The notes under the pieces: model-generated
The model's database searches: none
Told to the model about the DNA's origin: nothing
Seen by the model: only the letters and a program-made list of their open reading frames with translations
DNA from: Acetobacter conturbans
GTDB taxonomy: Bacteria; Pseudomonadota; Alphaproteobacteria; Acetobacterales; Acetobacteraceae
Direction of reading: 5' to 3'
Length of the DNA: 64,000 bases
Assembly: GCF_011516755.1 (NCBI RefSeq)
Contig: NZ_WOSY01000002.1
Location: forward strand, 1 to 64,000
Made by a program: the position numbers and the translations under genes
In this document: positions 17,475-25,971 of the stretch, piece after piece
Position numbering within the stretch: position 1 is the stretch's first letter
Layout of the letters: every line of letters starts with the position of its first letter

Positions 17475-17567
17475 TTCTCTGCGGTGGTCGCGGAGAAGCA
17501 TATCTGACAGCAGCCTGCGCTGCGAAAGTGCAGGCAGGCAAGTCGTTTCGCGCCAATATGCGAAGCG
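17475..17567 (+). promoter_or_regulatory. Three tandem stem-loops in the rpsA leader
   Basis: Three hairpins follow one another just ahead of rpsA: 17475-17497 (9 bp, loop GTGGT), 17513-17535 (9 bp, loop GCGAA) and 17544-17567 (8 bp, 8-base loop), each with one G-U pair. The only Shine-Dalgarno-like sequence, AGGGAA at 17595-17600, is about 11 bases from the ATG. In gammaproteobacteria a folded rpsA leader with weak Shine-Dalgarno is recognised by S1 itself for autogenous control; a similar role here is inferred. Confidence 0.55.
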
Positions 17568-17611
17568 CAGGCATGTCGGGGTCTCGGCCCTGACAGGGAA
17601 ACAGTTTCTAC

Positions 17612-19324
17612 ATGGCTTCAGCCACACAGACAGCCACCGATCATTTCCACGGTGAAGATTTCGCGACTCTGCTCGATGAGACGCTCGGACAGGACAGCGG
17701 TTTTGAAGGATCGGTGGTCAAGGGCTGCATTGTCCGCCTGACCGATGATTTCGCGATTGTTGACGTCGGCCTGAAGAGCGAAGGCCGCGTGGCCCTGCGC
17801 GAGTTCGGCCCCCCGGGCATGCCTCCTGAAATCAAGCCGGGCGATATCGTCGAGCTCTACATTGAGCGTTACGAAGATCGTGATGGTTCCATCGTTCTGT
17901 CGCGCGAGAAAGCTCGCCGCGAGGAAGCATGGACCAACCTTGAGAAGGCTTTCGAGGCCAACCAGCGCGTCAACGGCACGATCTACGGTCGCGTCAAGGG
18001 CGGCTTCACGGTTGATCTCGGCGGCGCTATGGCGTTCCTTCCGGGTAGCCAGGTCGATATCCGTCCGGTTCGCGATGTGACCCCGCTGATGGGCGTTCCG
18101 CAGCCGTTCCAGATCCTGAAGATGGACCGCGCTCGCGGCAACATCGTCGTTTCGCGTCGTGCCGTTCTCGAAGAGACGCGTGCCGAGCAGCGCAGCGAGC
18201 TGATTCAGGGCCTGAAGGAAGGCATGATCCTCGACGGCGTGGTCAAGAACATCACCGACTACGGTGCGTTCGTTGATCTCGGCGGCGTTGACGGTCTTCT
18301 GCATGTCACCGACATCGCCTGGAAGCGCATCAACCACCCGTCCGAAGCTCTGCAGATCGGTCAGCCGGTTCGCGTGCAGGTCATCCGCTTCAACCCGGAC
18401 ACGCAGCGTATTTCTCTCGGCATGAAGCAGCTTGAAGCTGATCCGTGGGAGAACGTGGCGCTCAAGTATCCGCCGGGCGCACGCTTCACGGGTCGGGTCA
18501 CGAACATCACCGATTACGGTGCGTTCGTCGAACTGGAGCCGGGCGTCGAAGGTCTGGTGCACGTTTCCGAAATGTCCTGGACGAAGAAGAACGTCCATCC
18601 GGGCAAGATCGTCGCTACCTCTCAGGAAGTCGACGTCATGGTTCTGGATGTGGACAGCGCGAAGCGTCGTATTTCGCTTGGCCTGAAGCAGGTTCAGCGC
18701 AATCCGTGGGAGCAGTTCGCGGAAGAGCACAAGGTTGGCTCGATCGTCGAAGGCGAGATCCGCAACATCACCGAGTTCGGTCTGTTCATCGGCCTGTCCG
18801 CAGACATCGACGGCATGGTTCACATGTCCGACCTGTCATGGGACGAAGCTGGCGAAGAAGCCATGAAGAACTACGAAAAGGGTCAGGTCGTTCAGGCCAA
18901 GGTCCTCGACGTGGATGTGGAGAAAGAGCGTATCTCTCTCGGCATCAAGCAGCTTCATGAAGATCCGGCCGCTGACGCTCTGACGGGCGTTCAGAAGGGT
19001 GCGATCGTGACCTGCGTGGTGACGGCAGTTCAGGCCAACGGCATCGAAGTCAAGGTTGACGATGTGCTGTCCGGCTTCATCCGTCGCACCGAGCTGGCCC
19101 GTGACAAGGCCGAACAGCGTCCGGAGCGTTTCGCCATCGGTGAGCGCGTCGATGCGAAGATCGTGTCCGTCGATCGTGCAGGCCGGAAGCTTGCTCTGAC
19201 CATTCGTGGTCGTGAGCAGGACGAAGACAAGCAGGCGATCAACGAATATGGCTCGTCTGACAGCGGCGCGTCGCTTGGCGACATTCTGGGTGCCGCGATC
19301 CGTCGTCGTAACACCGACAGCTGA
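17612..19324 (+). CDS. rpsA: 30S ribosomal protein S1
   Basis: A 570-residue protein with six S1 (OB-fold) repeats, approximately at residues 34-100, 118-185, 203-273, 290-360, 377-447 and 463-532. The signature ITDYGAFVDL/ITDYGAFVEL is repeated in domains 3 and 4 and varies in 5 as ITEFGLFIGL. S1 binds mRNA 5' regions and lets the 30S subunit load structured or leaderless messages. Length and domain number are those of full-size proteobacterial S1. Codon use is strongly biased, as expected for a highly expressed gene. It is followed by a strong terminator. Confidence 0.97.
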   Translation: MASATQTATDHFHGEDFATLLDETLGQDSGFEGSVVKGCIVRLTDDFAIVDVGLKSEGRVALREFGPPGMPPEIKPGDIVELYIERYEDRDGSIVLSREKARREEAWTNLEKAFEANQRVNGTIYGRVKGGFTVDLGGAMAFLPGSQVDIRPVRDVTPLMGVPQPFQILKMDRARGNIVVSRRAVLEETRAEQRSELIQGLKEGMILDGVVKNITDYGAFVDLGGVDGLLHVTDIAWKRINHPSEALQIGQPVRVQVIRFNPDTQRISLGMKQLEADPWENVALKYPPGARFTGRVTNITDYGAFVELEPGVEGLVHVSEMSWTKKNVHPGKIVATSQEVDVMVLDVDSAKRRISLGLKQVQRNPWEQFAEEHKVGSIVEGEIRNITEFGLFIGLSADIDGMVHMSDLSWDEAGEEAMKNYEKGQVVQAKVLDVDVEKERISLGIKQLHEDPAADALTGVQKGAIVTCVVTAVQANGIEVKVDDVLSGFIRRTELARDKAEQRPERFAIGERVDAKIVSVDRAGRKLALTIRGREQDEDKQAINEYGSSDSGASLGDILGAAIRRRNTDS

Positions 19325-19351
19325 TTAAGCCGGTCTTAGTCTGATTATGAA

Positions 19352-19387
19352 AAGATGGCATCTCTTCGGAGGTGCCATCTTTTTTTG
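19352..19387 (+). terminator. Intrinsic terminator of rpsA
   Basis: A 12-bp stem (19353-19364 with 19369-19380, one G-U pair) with a TTCG tetraloop is followed at once by a run of seven or more T residues. This is a textbook factor-independent terminator, 28 bases after the rpsA stop. Confidence 0.93.
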
Positions 19388-19520
19388 TACATGTGGATAA
19401 CCGGCTGATGTGAAGGTCTTTTGTGTAAGCGGTCTTTGCGGTAGGATGCGCAAGCAGATGTGATGTTGGATCGGTGTAGTTTTTCAGGGAAGGCGAAGAC
19501 GGAAACGTCAGCGTGGGTCA

Positions 19521-22500
19521 ATGGCAGTCATATACAATACGAACTACACACATAATCCGAACTATTACCTCACACTTGCTTTTGAGCGGGCCGCCAAGAC
19601 GGTCCTCGGTGGCGATAACGTTGTCGTCGCTGATAACATGACTCTCGCCGGTCTTGCGGCAGGTGGTGAGCATGACGTTCTGATCTGCATTGACGGCCAG
19701 CGCATCAACATGGAACTGATGCGGCGTATACGCCCCGCCTTCAAGACCATGATCTTCTGGGCGTTTGAAGATCCCTTCATGGTGTCATTCAACGTCGAAA
19801 ACATTGGTCTCTTCGATTACGTTTTCACGAACGACCCCTCCTGTGCCGATTTCTATCAGGGGAAGGGGCACTATCTGCCGCTGGCCGCCAGCCTGTCTCT
19901 ACATGAGAGGAAGGTGAAATCAGCCGCGGATCTGGATTACGATATCTTCTTCGCCGGGACGATGTGGCCCAACCGCGTGGAAACCCTTCGTCGTGTCATT
20001 GCAGCTTTTCCGGATGCACGGGTCAAGCTGATCTGTCCCGGCAATGAATATCTGCCACCGCTTCCCGCCGATCTTGCCGACCTGGCGATTCAGCGCCCGA
20101 TTAGCCATGAAGCCTTCATCGATTTCGCCAATGCGAGCGCCGTAACCCTTACGATGTTCCGTGATTATGCAAGTCATGGCGATGTCGGGCAGGCGACCGC
20201 ACCCGGACCGCGCTTCTACGAACTTGGACTGGCTGGCACCGCGCAGGTTGTGGAGGCGGGAGAGCAGCTTGATGAGCGCTACATTCACGAGGTTGCAGGC
20301 GTTGGCATGTCCCGCACCGTCGAAGGTGTTGTTGGGCATATTGCCGCTCTGCTGTCGAACAAGTCCCTGAGGCGCAAACAGGCGACTGCCGCACAGAAAG
20401 CCGTTCTCGAGGCGCATCTTTACGAGCATCGTCTGAAGCGGATGATGGAGGTCACAGGCGCTGACTTCGGCCGTCATGAGATTGCGAAATCTGTCGCCGC
20501 ACCGGCCCGGCGCGGTCGTCTGCGCGTGCTGATGTGCACCCATTCCACGATTCACGAACAGGCGTGGGGTGGCGTTGAGGTCTATCAGCAGACCATAGCC
20601 TCCATGCTGCTGCGTGACGTCGAGTTCTTCTACTGGCTGCATCGTGATGGCATGTGTCGTTTGACGGATGCCAGTGGCCGGGAGATCGAAAGCTTCGATG
20701 TGCCTGATACGGGTTGGCTCGATACGATGTGTGACGGCGCCGAGGAAATGGCGTTCTCGGCGGCGATCAGCCAGTACAATTTCGACATCGTGCACTTCCA
20801 GCATCTCGGGCATCACTGCCTGTCACTGCCGATAATTGCGAAAGCCAATGGTGTGGGCGTTGTCTTTTCGGCTCACGACTTTTTCCTGCTTTCCTCACGT
20901 TATAACCTGCTGAATCACGAACTGCGCTATCGCGAAGAAGATGTGAAGTGGGTGCTGGCAGCGGATATTTCCCTGAAGCGTTCCGATAATGTGGAATTCG
21001 GCGGAGAGCAGACCCGTCGCGCCTTTGTGGCGCTGGCGCTTGACTGCGTGGACGTCATCCTGTTCGGCACCAAGCATTCTCATGACCTGACGCACGAGGT
21101 GTATCCGAGGCTTTCTGAAAAAGTCAGTCTGGTTCTGGGTATTCCTTCGCCAGAGACGACGGCGCCGATCAAGGCGAAGACCTATGAACCACTGAATGGC
21201 CGTCCTCTTGCTGTGGCGGTAATCGGAAACTTCCTGCGCACAAAAGGCGCGGATGCCGTTCTGAGTGTCATTGAGATGGCCAATCCCGACCTGTTTGAAT
21301 TCCACATCTTCGGATATGTCCATCCGGAATACGATGGAATCCTGAGCAATATGCACAAGTCCAATGTGCATGCGTATGGACGTTATTCGGCTGGCGATAT
21401 CGACGCGCTGAAAGTCGCGGATGTCGCGCTCAACCTGTCCATCTGGCCGGAAACCTACTGCATTTCTCTGTCGGAATCGTGGCAGAATGGTCTGATCCCC
21501 ATCGTGTGCGATGTCGGTGCTCTGGGCGATCGTGTTGAAGACGGTGTCAACGGTTTCAAGGTTCCCATCGGTAGCCCGGCTGATGTTCTTCAGCGTCTTG
21601 AACTGATCCGTTGCAGTGAAAGCATCCGTAAAAACCTGATGGCCAATATTGGTCCGCATCTCTGGACCAATGCCCGCGAATACGGGAGTGCACTGCTTCA
21701 GCTTTATCGTGACGTTGCGCCGCGTCGCGATATGGGGAGCAGCAACGTTCAGTTCGATGTGGGTCAGGTGCATCTGTTGCCCCACGCGTCGTGGAAACAT
21801 CAGGCTCCGCCGCGCCACATCTTTGATCCGCCGACGACGCGCGACCTGTCGATCGAACTGCCCGAAACCGTCACCGACTGGTATTCGATTCAGGGCGCTG
21901 AATATTATATCGACGACGTCTGCCGTCATGTCTTTGCTGAATCCGACGATGAAGATTTCATTGCGTCGTCGGAATTCCACATTCGTGGCTGGTACGTGGT
22001 GCCGGGCGTATCGGGTTCGGGTCATCTCTACGCAGTGTTGCTCGGTGAGGATGATGTTCCGCCGATCTTCATTCCGACATCGCGGGAAGTGCGTTCGGAC
22101 GTCACCGGGCTCTTCCCCGGTGCGCCCCGTCGTTCCGGCTTTGCCGCACAGGTCGCCTTGCGCGGCAAATGGTGTGAGGGCGTTTTCCGGCTTGGGCTTG
22201 TCAACATCGTCCATGGACGTGGGGCTTTTCAGCTGACATCCGTGCAGATCGAGGTCGAAGGGGGCCGGATTATCGGTCTGACGCGTCTGCCGCCTTCAAA
22301 CGGTCAGATTCTGCGCGATTTCGAGCGTGTTTCCGAAAGCGACGGCGTGTTGCGCGGGATCAAGCTATCCGGACTTTCTCGGCTGATCACGCAGCAGTAC
22401 AAAGGTGACCTTCAGTTCTATATCGATTTCTTCAGCACTCTTATCGAAGACGGCGGAAATCACGAGCGGGATATTCTCGAAAGTGATCTGATCGTGCGCG

Positions 22501-22874
22501 GATGGGCCTTCCTGCGCGGTATGTCGCGTGCGGGACAGGTTTACATAACACTCATCAACGAGGAGAACGGTGAAACCGTCTTCTTCGCCACGTCGCGCCT
22601 GATCAGACAGGATGTCCAGACGATCTTCTCGGATGCGCCGCTCTGCGTCGGGTTCGTGGGAAATCTGAGCCTGAACAGGGGATATAACGATGTGCTGTCG
22701 GGTTGGTATCGGGTCAGCCTGCTGAACATTGTCGGCGATGAAATCGGTTTTCAGCCAACGGGTATCAGGGTGTTCTGTGAAGACAACCAGTTCCGGGGTG
22801 TGGAAGAAGTCGCGCCCGGAGATGTCGTCGTCGGTTACTGTTCCGATACCGTGCGTGAACTTGTAGGCGACTGA
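19521..22874 (+). CDS. Multidomain glycosyltransferase: CgeB-like + GT4-like + two tandem C-terminal modules
   Basis: An 1117-residue protein with no signal peptide. Residues 1-320 resemble CgeB-type GT-B transferases (FWAFEDPF at 79-86, HYLPLAAS at 117-124, APGPRFYELGLAGT near 227-240). Residues 333-735 form a second GT-B transferase of GT4 type (WGGVEVYQQTIASML donor-side start, NLSIWPETYCISLSESWQNG late in the domain). Residues 794-912 and 966-1085 are two copies of a roughly 119-residue module, each with (I/V)RGW, TSR, a DV-x3-F turn and GF...LVNIV/LLNIV. The modules look beta-rich and may bind carbohydrate or hold a complex; that is inference. It starts the three-gene glycosyltransferase run; the ribosome binding site is weak. 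Confidence 0.82.
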   Translation: MAVIYNTNYTHNPNYYLTLAFERAAKTVLGGDNVVVADNMTLAGLAAGGEHDVLICIDGQRINMELMRRIRPAFKTMIFWAFEDPFMVSFNVENIGLFDYVFTNDPSCADFYQGKGHYLPLAASLSLHERKVKSAADLDYDIFFAGTMWPNRVETLRRVIAAFPDARVKLICPGNEYLPPLPADLADLAIQRPISHEAFIDFANASAVTLTMFRDYASHGDVGQATAPGPRFYELGLAGTAQVVEAGEQLDERYIHEVAGVGMSRTVEGVVGHIAALLSNKSLRRKQATAAQKAVLEAHLYEHRLKRMMEVTGADFGRHEIAKSVAAPARRGRLRVLMCTHSTIHEQAWGGVEVYQQTIASMLLRDVEFFYWLHRDGMCRLTDASGREIESFDVPDTGWLDTMCDGAEEMAFSAAISQYNFDIVHFQHLGHHCLSLPIIAKANGVGVVFSAHDFFLLSSRYNLLNHELRYREEDVKWVLAADISLKRSDNVEFGGEQTRRAFVALALDCVDVILFGTKHSHDLTHEVYPRLSEKVSLVLGIPSPETTAPIKAKTYEPLNGRPLAVAVIGNFLRTKGADAVLSVIEMANPDLFEFHIFGYVHPEYDGILSNMHKSNVHAYGRYSAGDIDALKVADVALNLSIWPETYCISLSESWQNGLIPIVCDVGALGDRVEDGVNGFKVPIGSPADVLQRLELIRCSESIRKNLMANIGPHLWTNAREYGSALLQLYRDVAPRRDMGSSNVQFDVGQVHLLPHASWKHQAPPRHIFDPPTTRDLSIELPETVTDWYSIQGAEYYIDDVCRHVFAESDDEDFIASSEFHIRGWYVVPGVSGSGHLYAVLLGEDDVPPIFIPTSREVRSDVTGLFPGAPRRSGFAAQVALRGKWCEGVFRLGLVNIVHGRGAFQLTSVQIEVEGGRIIGLTRLPPSNGQILRDFERVSESDGVLRGIKLSGLSRLITQQYKGDLQFYIDFFSTLIEDGGNHERDILESDLIVRGWAFLRGMSRAGQVYITLINEENGETVFFATSRLIRQDVQTIFSDAPLCVGFVGNLSLNRGYNDVLSGWYRVSLLNIVGDEIGFQPTGIRVFCEDNQFRGVEEVAPGDVVVGYCSDTVRELVGD
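21900..22775 (+). repeat. Two-copy protein-level repeat inside the glycosyltransferase
   Basis: Codons 794-912 and 966-1085 encode two diverged copies of one module. Shared positions include YYID/FYID, S-(E/D)-x-x-(I/V)RGW, G(V/M)S, TSR-x-(V/I)R-x-DV, F-x-(G/D)AP, GF, and N-I-V followed by FQ-x-T. They are not close at the DNA level, so the duplication is old. Confidence 0.75.
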
Positions 22875-22906
22875 ACGGCGGGTCTGGTTGCGAGAACATC
22901 GACATC

Positions 22907-25900
22907 ATGACGTCTGAAACGCAGGAAGTCGCCATTTTCGAATGGCTTGCTCCAGATGGTGGTCCTGCGCGCAGGACACCTGTCTGGCTGCGTTTTGACG
23001 AAACCTGGTATCGCTCAAGGTATCCACAGGCGGCGAAGGATCTTGTCGCCGGGGTGGGGTCCGATGCCCTCGGTCATTATCGGGCCGTCGGGCAGGTTAG
23101 GGGATATTCTCCCAACCGGTGGTTCGATGAAGGATGGTATCTCGCAACCTGCCCGGATGTCGTCGCTGCGGTGGAGGCCGGAACCTACCGCTCCGGGTTC
23201 ATGCACTATGTGCAGGAAGGATACCGGGAGCGTTCGCCCCACTGGCTGTTCTCCGAAAAATACTACAGGACGCACACGCCGGATCTGACGGGTGCGGTTC
23301 TGAAGTCGGAAAATCTGGCGAATGGTTACGACCACTATCTGGCAGGTGGTGAATGCGATTTTCGCAGCGGCAGCCGTTTCTTCGATCCAGAGGTTTTTCG
23401 TCATTATACTTCGGGGTGTCACGATCTGCCGGGCCTCTCCGCCTTCGAGCAGTTTCTGGTCAATGCCGATGGCGTCGCTGATCGGACACGGGCATCGTGG
23501 TATTTCGATCCCGTCTGGTATCTCACTCGCTATCCCGATGTCGGGCAACTGATCGCGGAAAAGCGGGTTAGCGGTGCTCTCCATCATTACCTGACTCTCG
23601 GCGAACAGGCCGGATATTCCCCTCAGGCTGCCTTTTCGGAGGAGTTTTATCGCGAGAAATATCCCGATGTGAGTGCTGGCGTGGGGGCCGGACTGTTCCG
23701 TTCAGGATATGACCATTTCCTGACGGCCGGGGCATTTGAGGGGCGGCAGCCTGCCCCGGACGCCCCGCTGGCCGAATATGCCGCGCGGCCGATGGTGCGG
23801 GCCGATGTCGAGAGCGGGATATTCCGTGATCCCTTCGCGCACTGGGTGGCATCGCGGGAGCAGACGGACCGCGCACCCGACGACAGGTCAATCGACGAAG
23901 CCCATTCCAAGATGATGTTCGTGCGTGAGGCCGCCGGCCTGCTGGTGGAAGCCGGGCGACGCACGCTGGATTTCAGCCGCACCGAGCCGCCAACCGTGAG
24001 CGTGATCATGGTGCTGCATAACCAGTTTCCCCTGACGATGATGGCGCTGGCCTCTCTGCGCGACTGTTTCCCGGGTTCTCTGGAACTCATCGTCATTGAT
24101 TCAGGATCGAGGGACGAGACCGTTCGTCTTGAACAGTATGTTACAGGTGCGAAAATCCGGCATCTGGATTACAATGCGAGCTTCCTGCTGTCCTGCAACA
24201 TGGCGCTGGACATGGTGTCTGCCGATGCGGTGCTCTACCTCAACAACGACGTCAAACTTGCCCCCGGCGCTGTGCAGATCGCGCTCGACCGGCTGGCGTC
24301 CGACGGGCGCATCGGCGCTGTTGGCGGCAAGATCATCCGGACAAACGGCCTCCTGCAGGAGGCTGGCTCGATCATCTGGCGCGATGGCGGCGCGTATGGC
24401 TATCTGCGCGATCGCGACCCGAACTGTCCCGAGGCCAATTTTGTCCGGGACGTTGATTATTGCTCGGGCGCGTTCCTGCTGACATCCACATCGCTCGCCC
24501 GGTCCCTGAACGGCTTCGATACCGCTTATGCACCTGCCTATTTCGAGGAATCGGATTACTGCGTACGCCTGATTCGCAACAGTTATCGGGTGGTCTACGA
24601 TCCCTCCGTAGTCATTGAGCATCTGGAGTTCGGCTCCTCGACATCGGCGGCTTCCATGGCGCTGATGCAGCGGAATCGTCGGATTTTCGTGACCAAACAG
24701 GCGGAATTCCTCCGTAACCAGTATCCGGCACATCTGGGCAATGCTGTTCTGGCGCGGTCCCGTCCCGCGAAGGGTCCTCGTGTCCTGTTCATTGAGGATC
24801 GCGTTCCGCTGCGCAGTCTTGGCTCCGGTTATGTCCGGTCCAACGATATTGTGCGGAGTCTTGTCCGACAGGGATGCGCCGTGACCGTGTTCCCGGTGGA
24901 CGCCCATTATCATTCTCTCAGTCGGCTTTACGGAGATTTCCCGGATACGGTGGAAGTTCTTTTCGACCGGTCGGCCGAGGATCTGGATAGCTTTCTGGAG
25001 GAAAGGGCTGGGGCATTCGATCTCGTCTGGATCGGGCGGACGCATAATCTCGCACGCCTGCGGCCTCTTCTCGATGAAAACAGCCGTTACCTGCCGGGCA
25101 CGCGCTTCATTCTCGATACGGAAGCGGTCGTCACGCCGCGTCTGCAACTGCGGGACGACGTGCTGGGCCTAACGAAGGGCAGGGACGGCCATCGTCCGCA
25201 GGATCTGGACGAAGCACTCCGCGCCGAATTCGAATGCGCCTATTTCTGCCAGCAGGTCGTTGCCGTCACCGGACAGGATGCGGCACTCGTCAGGCGGGCA
25301 GGGCACCAGAATGTCGCTGTGCTGGGACATTCGGTGCGCCCTCGGCCCACTCCGGCCTCTTTCGCGGAAAGGCAGGGGCTGCTGTTCGTCGGTTCCATTG
25401 TTGACGAACATTCTCCCAACCTTGATTCGCTGTTGTGGTTCGCCCGCGAGGTCATGCCACGCCTGCGGGATACGTTAGGGAGTGAAGTCAGGCTGACAGC
25501 CGTGGGCTCCCGGTCCCGCAAGGTCGATCTTTCGACCCTGTATGAACTCGATGGCATCGACATCATCGGGGAGGTTGATGAGCTGGAGCCGTTTTACAAT
25601 ACCCGTCGTGTGTTTGTCGCACCGACGCGGTTCGCGGGCGGCATCCCTTACAAGATCCATGAAAGCGCTGCTTTCGGCCTGCCTGTGGTCGCAAGCGATC
25701 TATTGATCGGGCAGCTCGGCTGGACGGAGGGCCGGGATATCCTGTCGGGTGGTGCGCCGGATGCCCAGGCTTTTGCCGCTGCGGTGACCAGACTTTATCA
25801 GGATGAAGCGCTGTGGTCCGGCATTCGGGACGCAGCGCTGCGCCGTATCGAAGAAGATTGCGACCCGGCCCGGTTTGACGCCGCAGTCGCGTCCGTGCTG

Positions 25901-25918
25901 GAAGGTGCCCGCCGATGA
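22907..25918 (+). CDS. Multidomain glycosyltransferase: N-terminal ~42-residue repeats + GT2 + GT-B domain
   Basis: A 1003-residue protein. Residues 27-324 hold about seven repeats of roughly 42 residues, of the type W/F-FDE-x-WY-x3-YPDV-x-AV-x-AG...SG-x-x-HY-x3-G...SP. Residues 361-580 form a GT2 domain opening VSVIMVLHNQFPLTMMALAS, with the metal-binding LNNDV at 445-449 and FEESDYCVRL late. Residues about 620-1003 form a GT-B domain resembling GT4 (VLFIEDRVP, GLLFVGSIVDEHSPNLDSL, YKIHESAAFGLPVVAS). Two transfer centres in one chain suggest it adds two sugars in turn to a surface glycan or protein. It lies 32 bases after its upstream partner. Confidence 0.83.
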   Translation: MTSETQEVAIFEWLAPDGGPARRTPVWLRFDETWYRSRYPQAAKDLVAGVGSDALGHYRAVGQVRGYSPNRWFDEGWYLATCPDVVAAVEAGTYRSGFMHYVQEGYRERSPHWLFSEKYYRTHTPDLTGAVLKSENLANGYDHYLAGGECDFRSGSRFFDPEVFRHYTSGCHDLPGLSAFEQFLVNADGVADRTRASWYFDPVWYLTRYPDVGQLIAEKRVSGALHHYLTLGEQAGYSPQAAFSEEFYREKYPDVSAGVGAGLFRSGYDHFLTAGAFEGRQPAPDAPLAEYAARPMVRADVESGIFRDPFAHWVASREQTDRAPDDRSIDEAHSKMMFVREAAGLLVEAGRRTLDFSRTEPPTVSVIMVLHNQFPLTMMALASLRDCFPGSLELIVIDSGSRDETVRLEQYVTGAKIRHLDYNASFLLSCNMALDMVSADAVLYLNNDVKLAPGAVQIALDRLASDGRIGAVGGKIIRTNGLLQEAGSIIWRDGGAYGYLRDRDPNCPEANFVRDVDYCSGAFLLTSTSLARSLNGFDTAYAPAYFEESDYCVRLIRNSYRVVYDPSVVIEHLEFGSSTSAASMALMQRNRRIFVTKQAEFLRNQYPAHLGNAVLARSRPAKGPRVLFIEDRVPLRSLGSGYVRSNDIVRSLVRQGCAVTVFPVDAHYHSLSRLYGDFPDTVEVLFDRSAEDLDSFLEERAGAFDLVWIGRTHNLARLRPLLDENSRYLPGTRFILDTEAVVTPRLQLRDDVLGLTKGRDGHRPQDLDEALRAEFECAYFCQQVVAVTGQDAALVRRAGHQNVAVLGHSVRPRPTPASFAERQGLLFVGSIVDEHSPNLDSLLWFAREVMPRLRDTLGSEVRLTAVGSRSRKVDLSTLYELDGIDIIGEVDELEPFYNTRRVFVAPTRFAGGIPYKIHESAAFGLPVVASDLLIGQLGWTEGRDILSGGAPDAQAFAAAVTRLYQDEALWSGIRDAALRRIEEDCDPARFDAAVASVLEGARR
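22985..23878 (+). repeat. About seven ~42-residue repeats at the N-terminus of the GT2 protein
   Basis: Repeat starts lie near residues 27, 71, 113, 157, 198, 241 and 287. The best copies are 71-112, 198-240 and 241-283; copies 4 and 7 are weak. The pattern (tyrosine pair, PDV, Ser-Gly, HY/HF, Gly-Arg-x-Pro) resembles a repeat known from secreted RTX-type proteins. Confidence 0.7.
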
Positions 25919-25971
25919 AGCGTCGCGCCGCTAATAAAACGAACTGAGCCCGAAGAAACTGGAGAAACGGC

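Noticed and set aside
17618-18823. A 401-codon minus-strand frame
   Set aside because: It is antisense to rpsA and follows from that gene's strong codon bias.
20895-22214. A 439-codon minus-strand frame
   Set aside because: It is antisense to the first glycosyltransferase, whose domains are recognisable.
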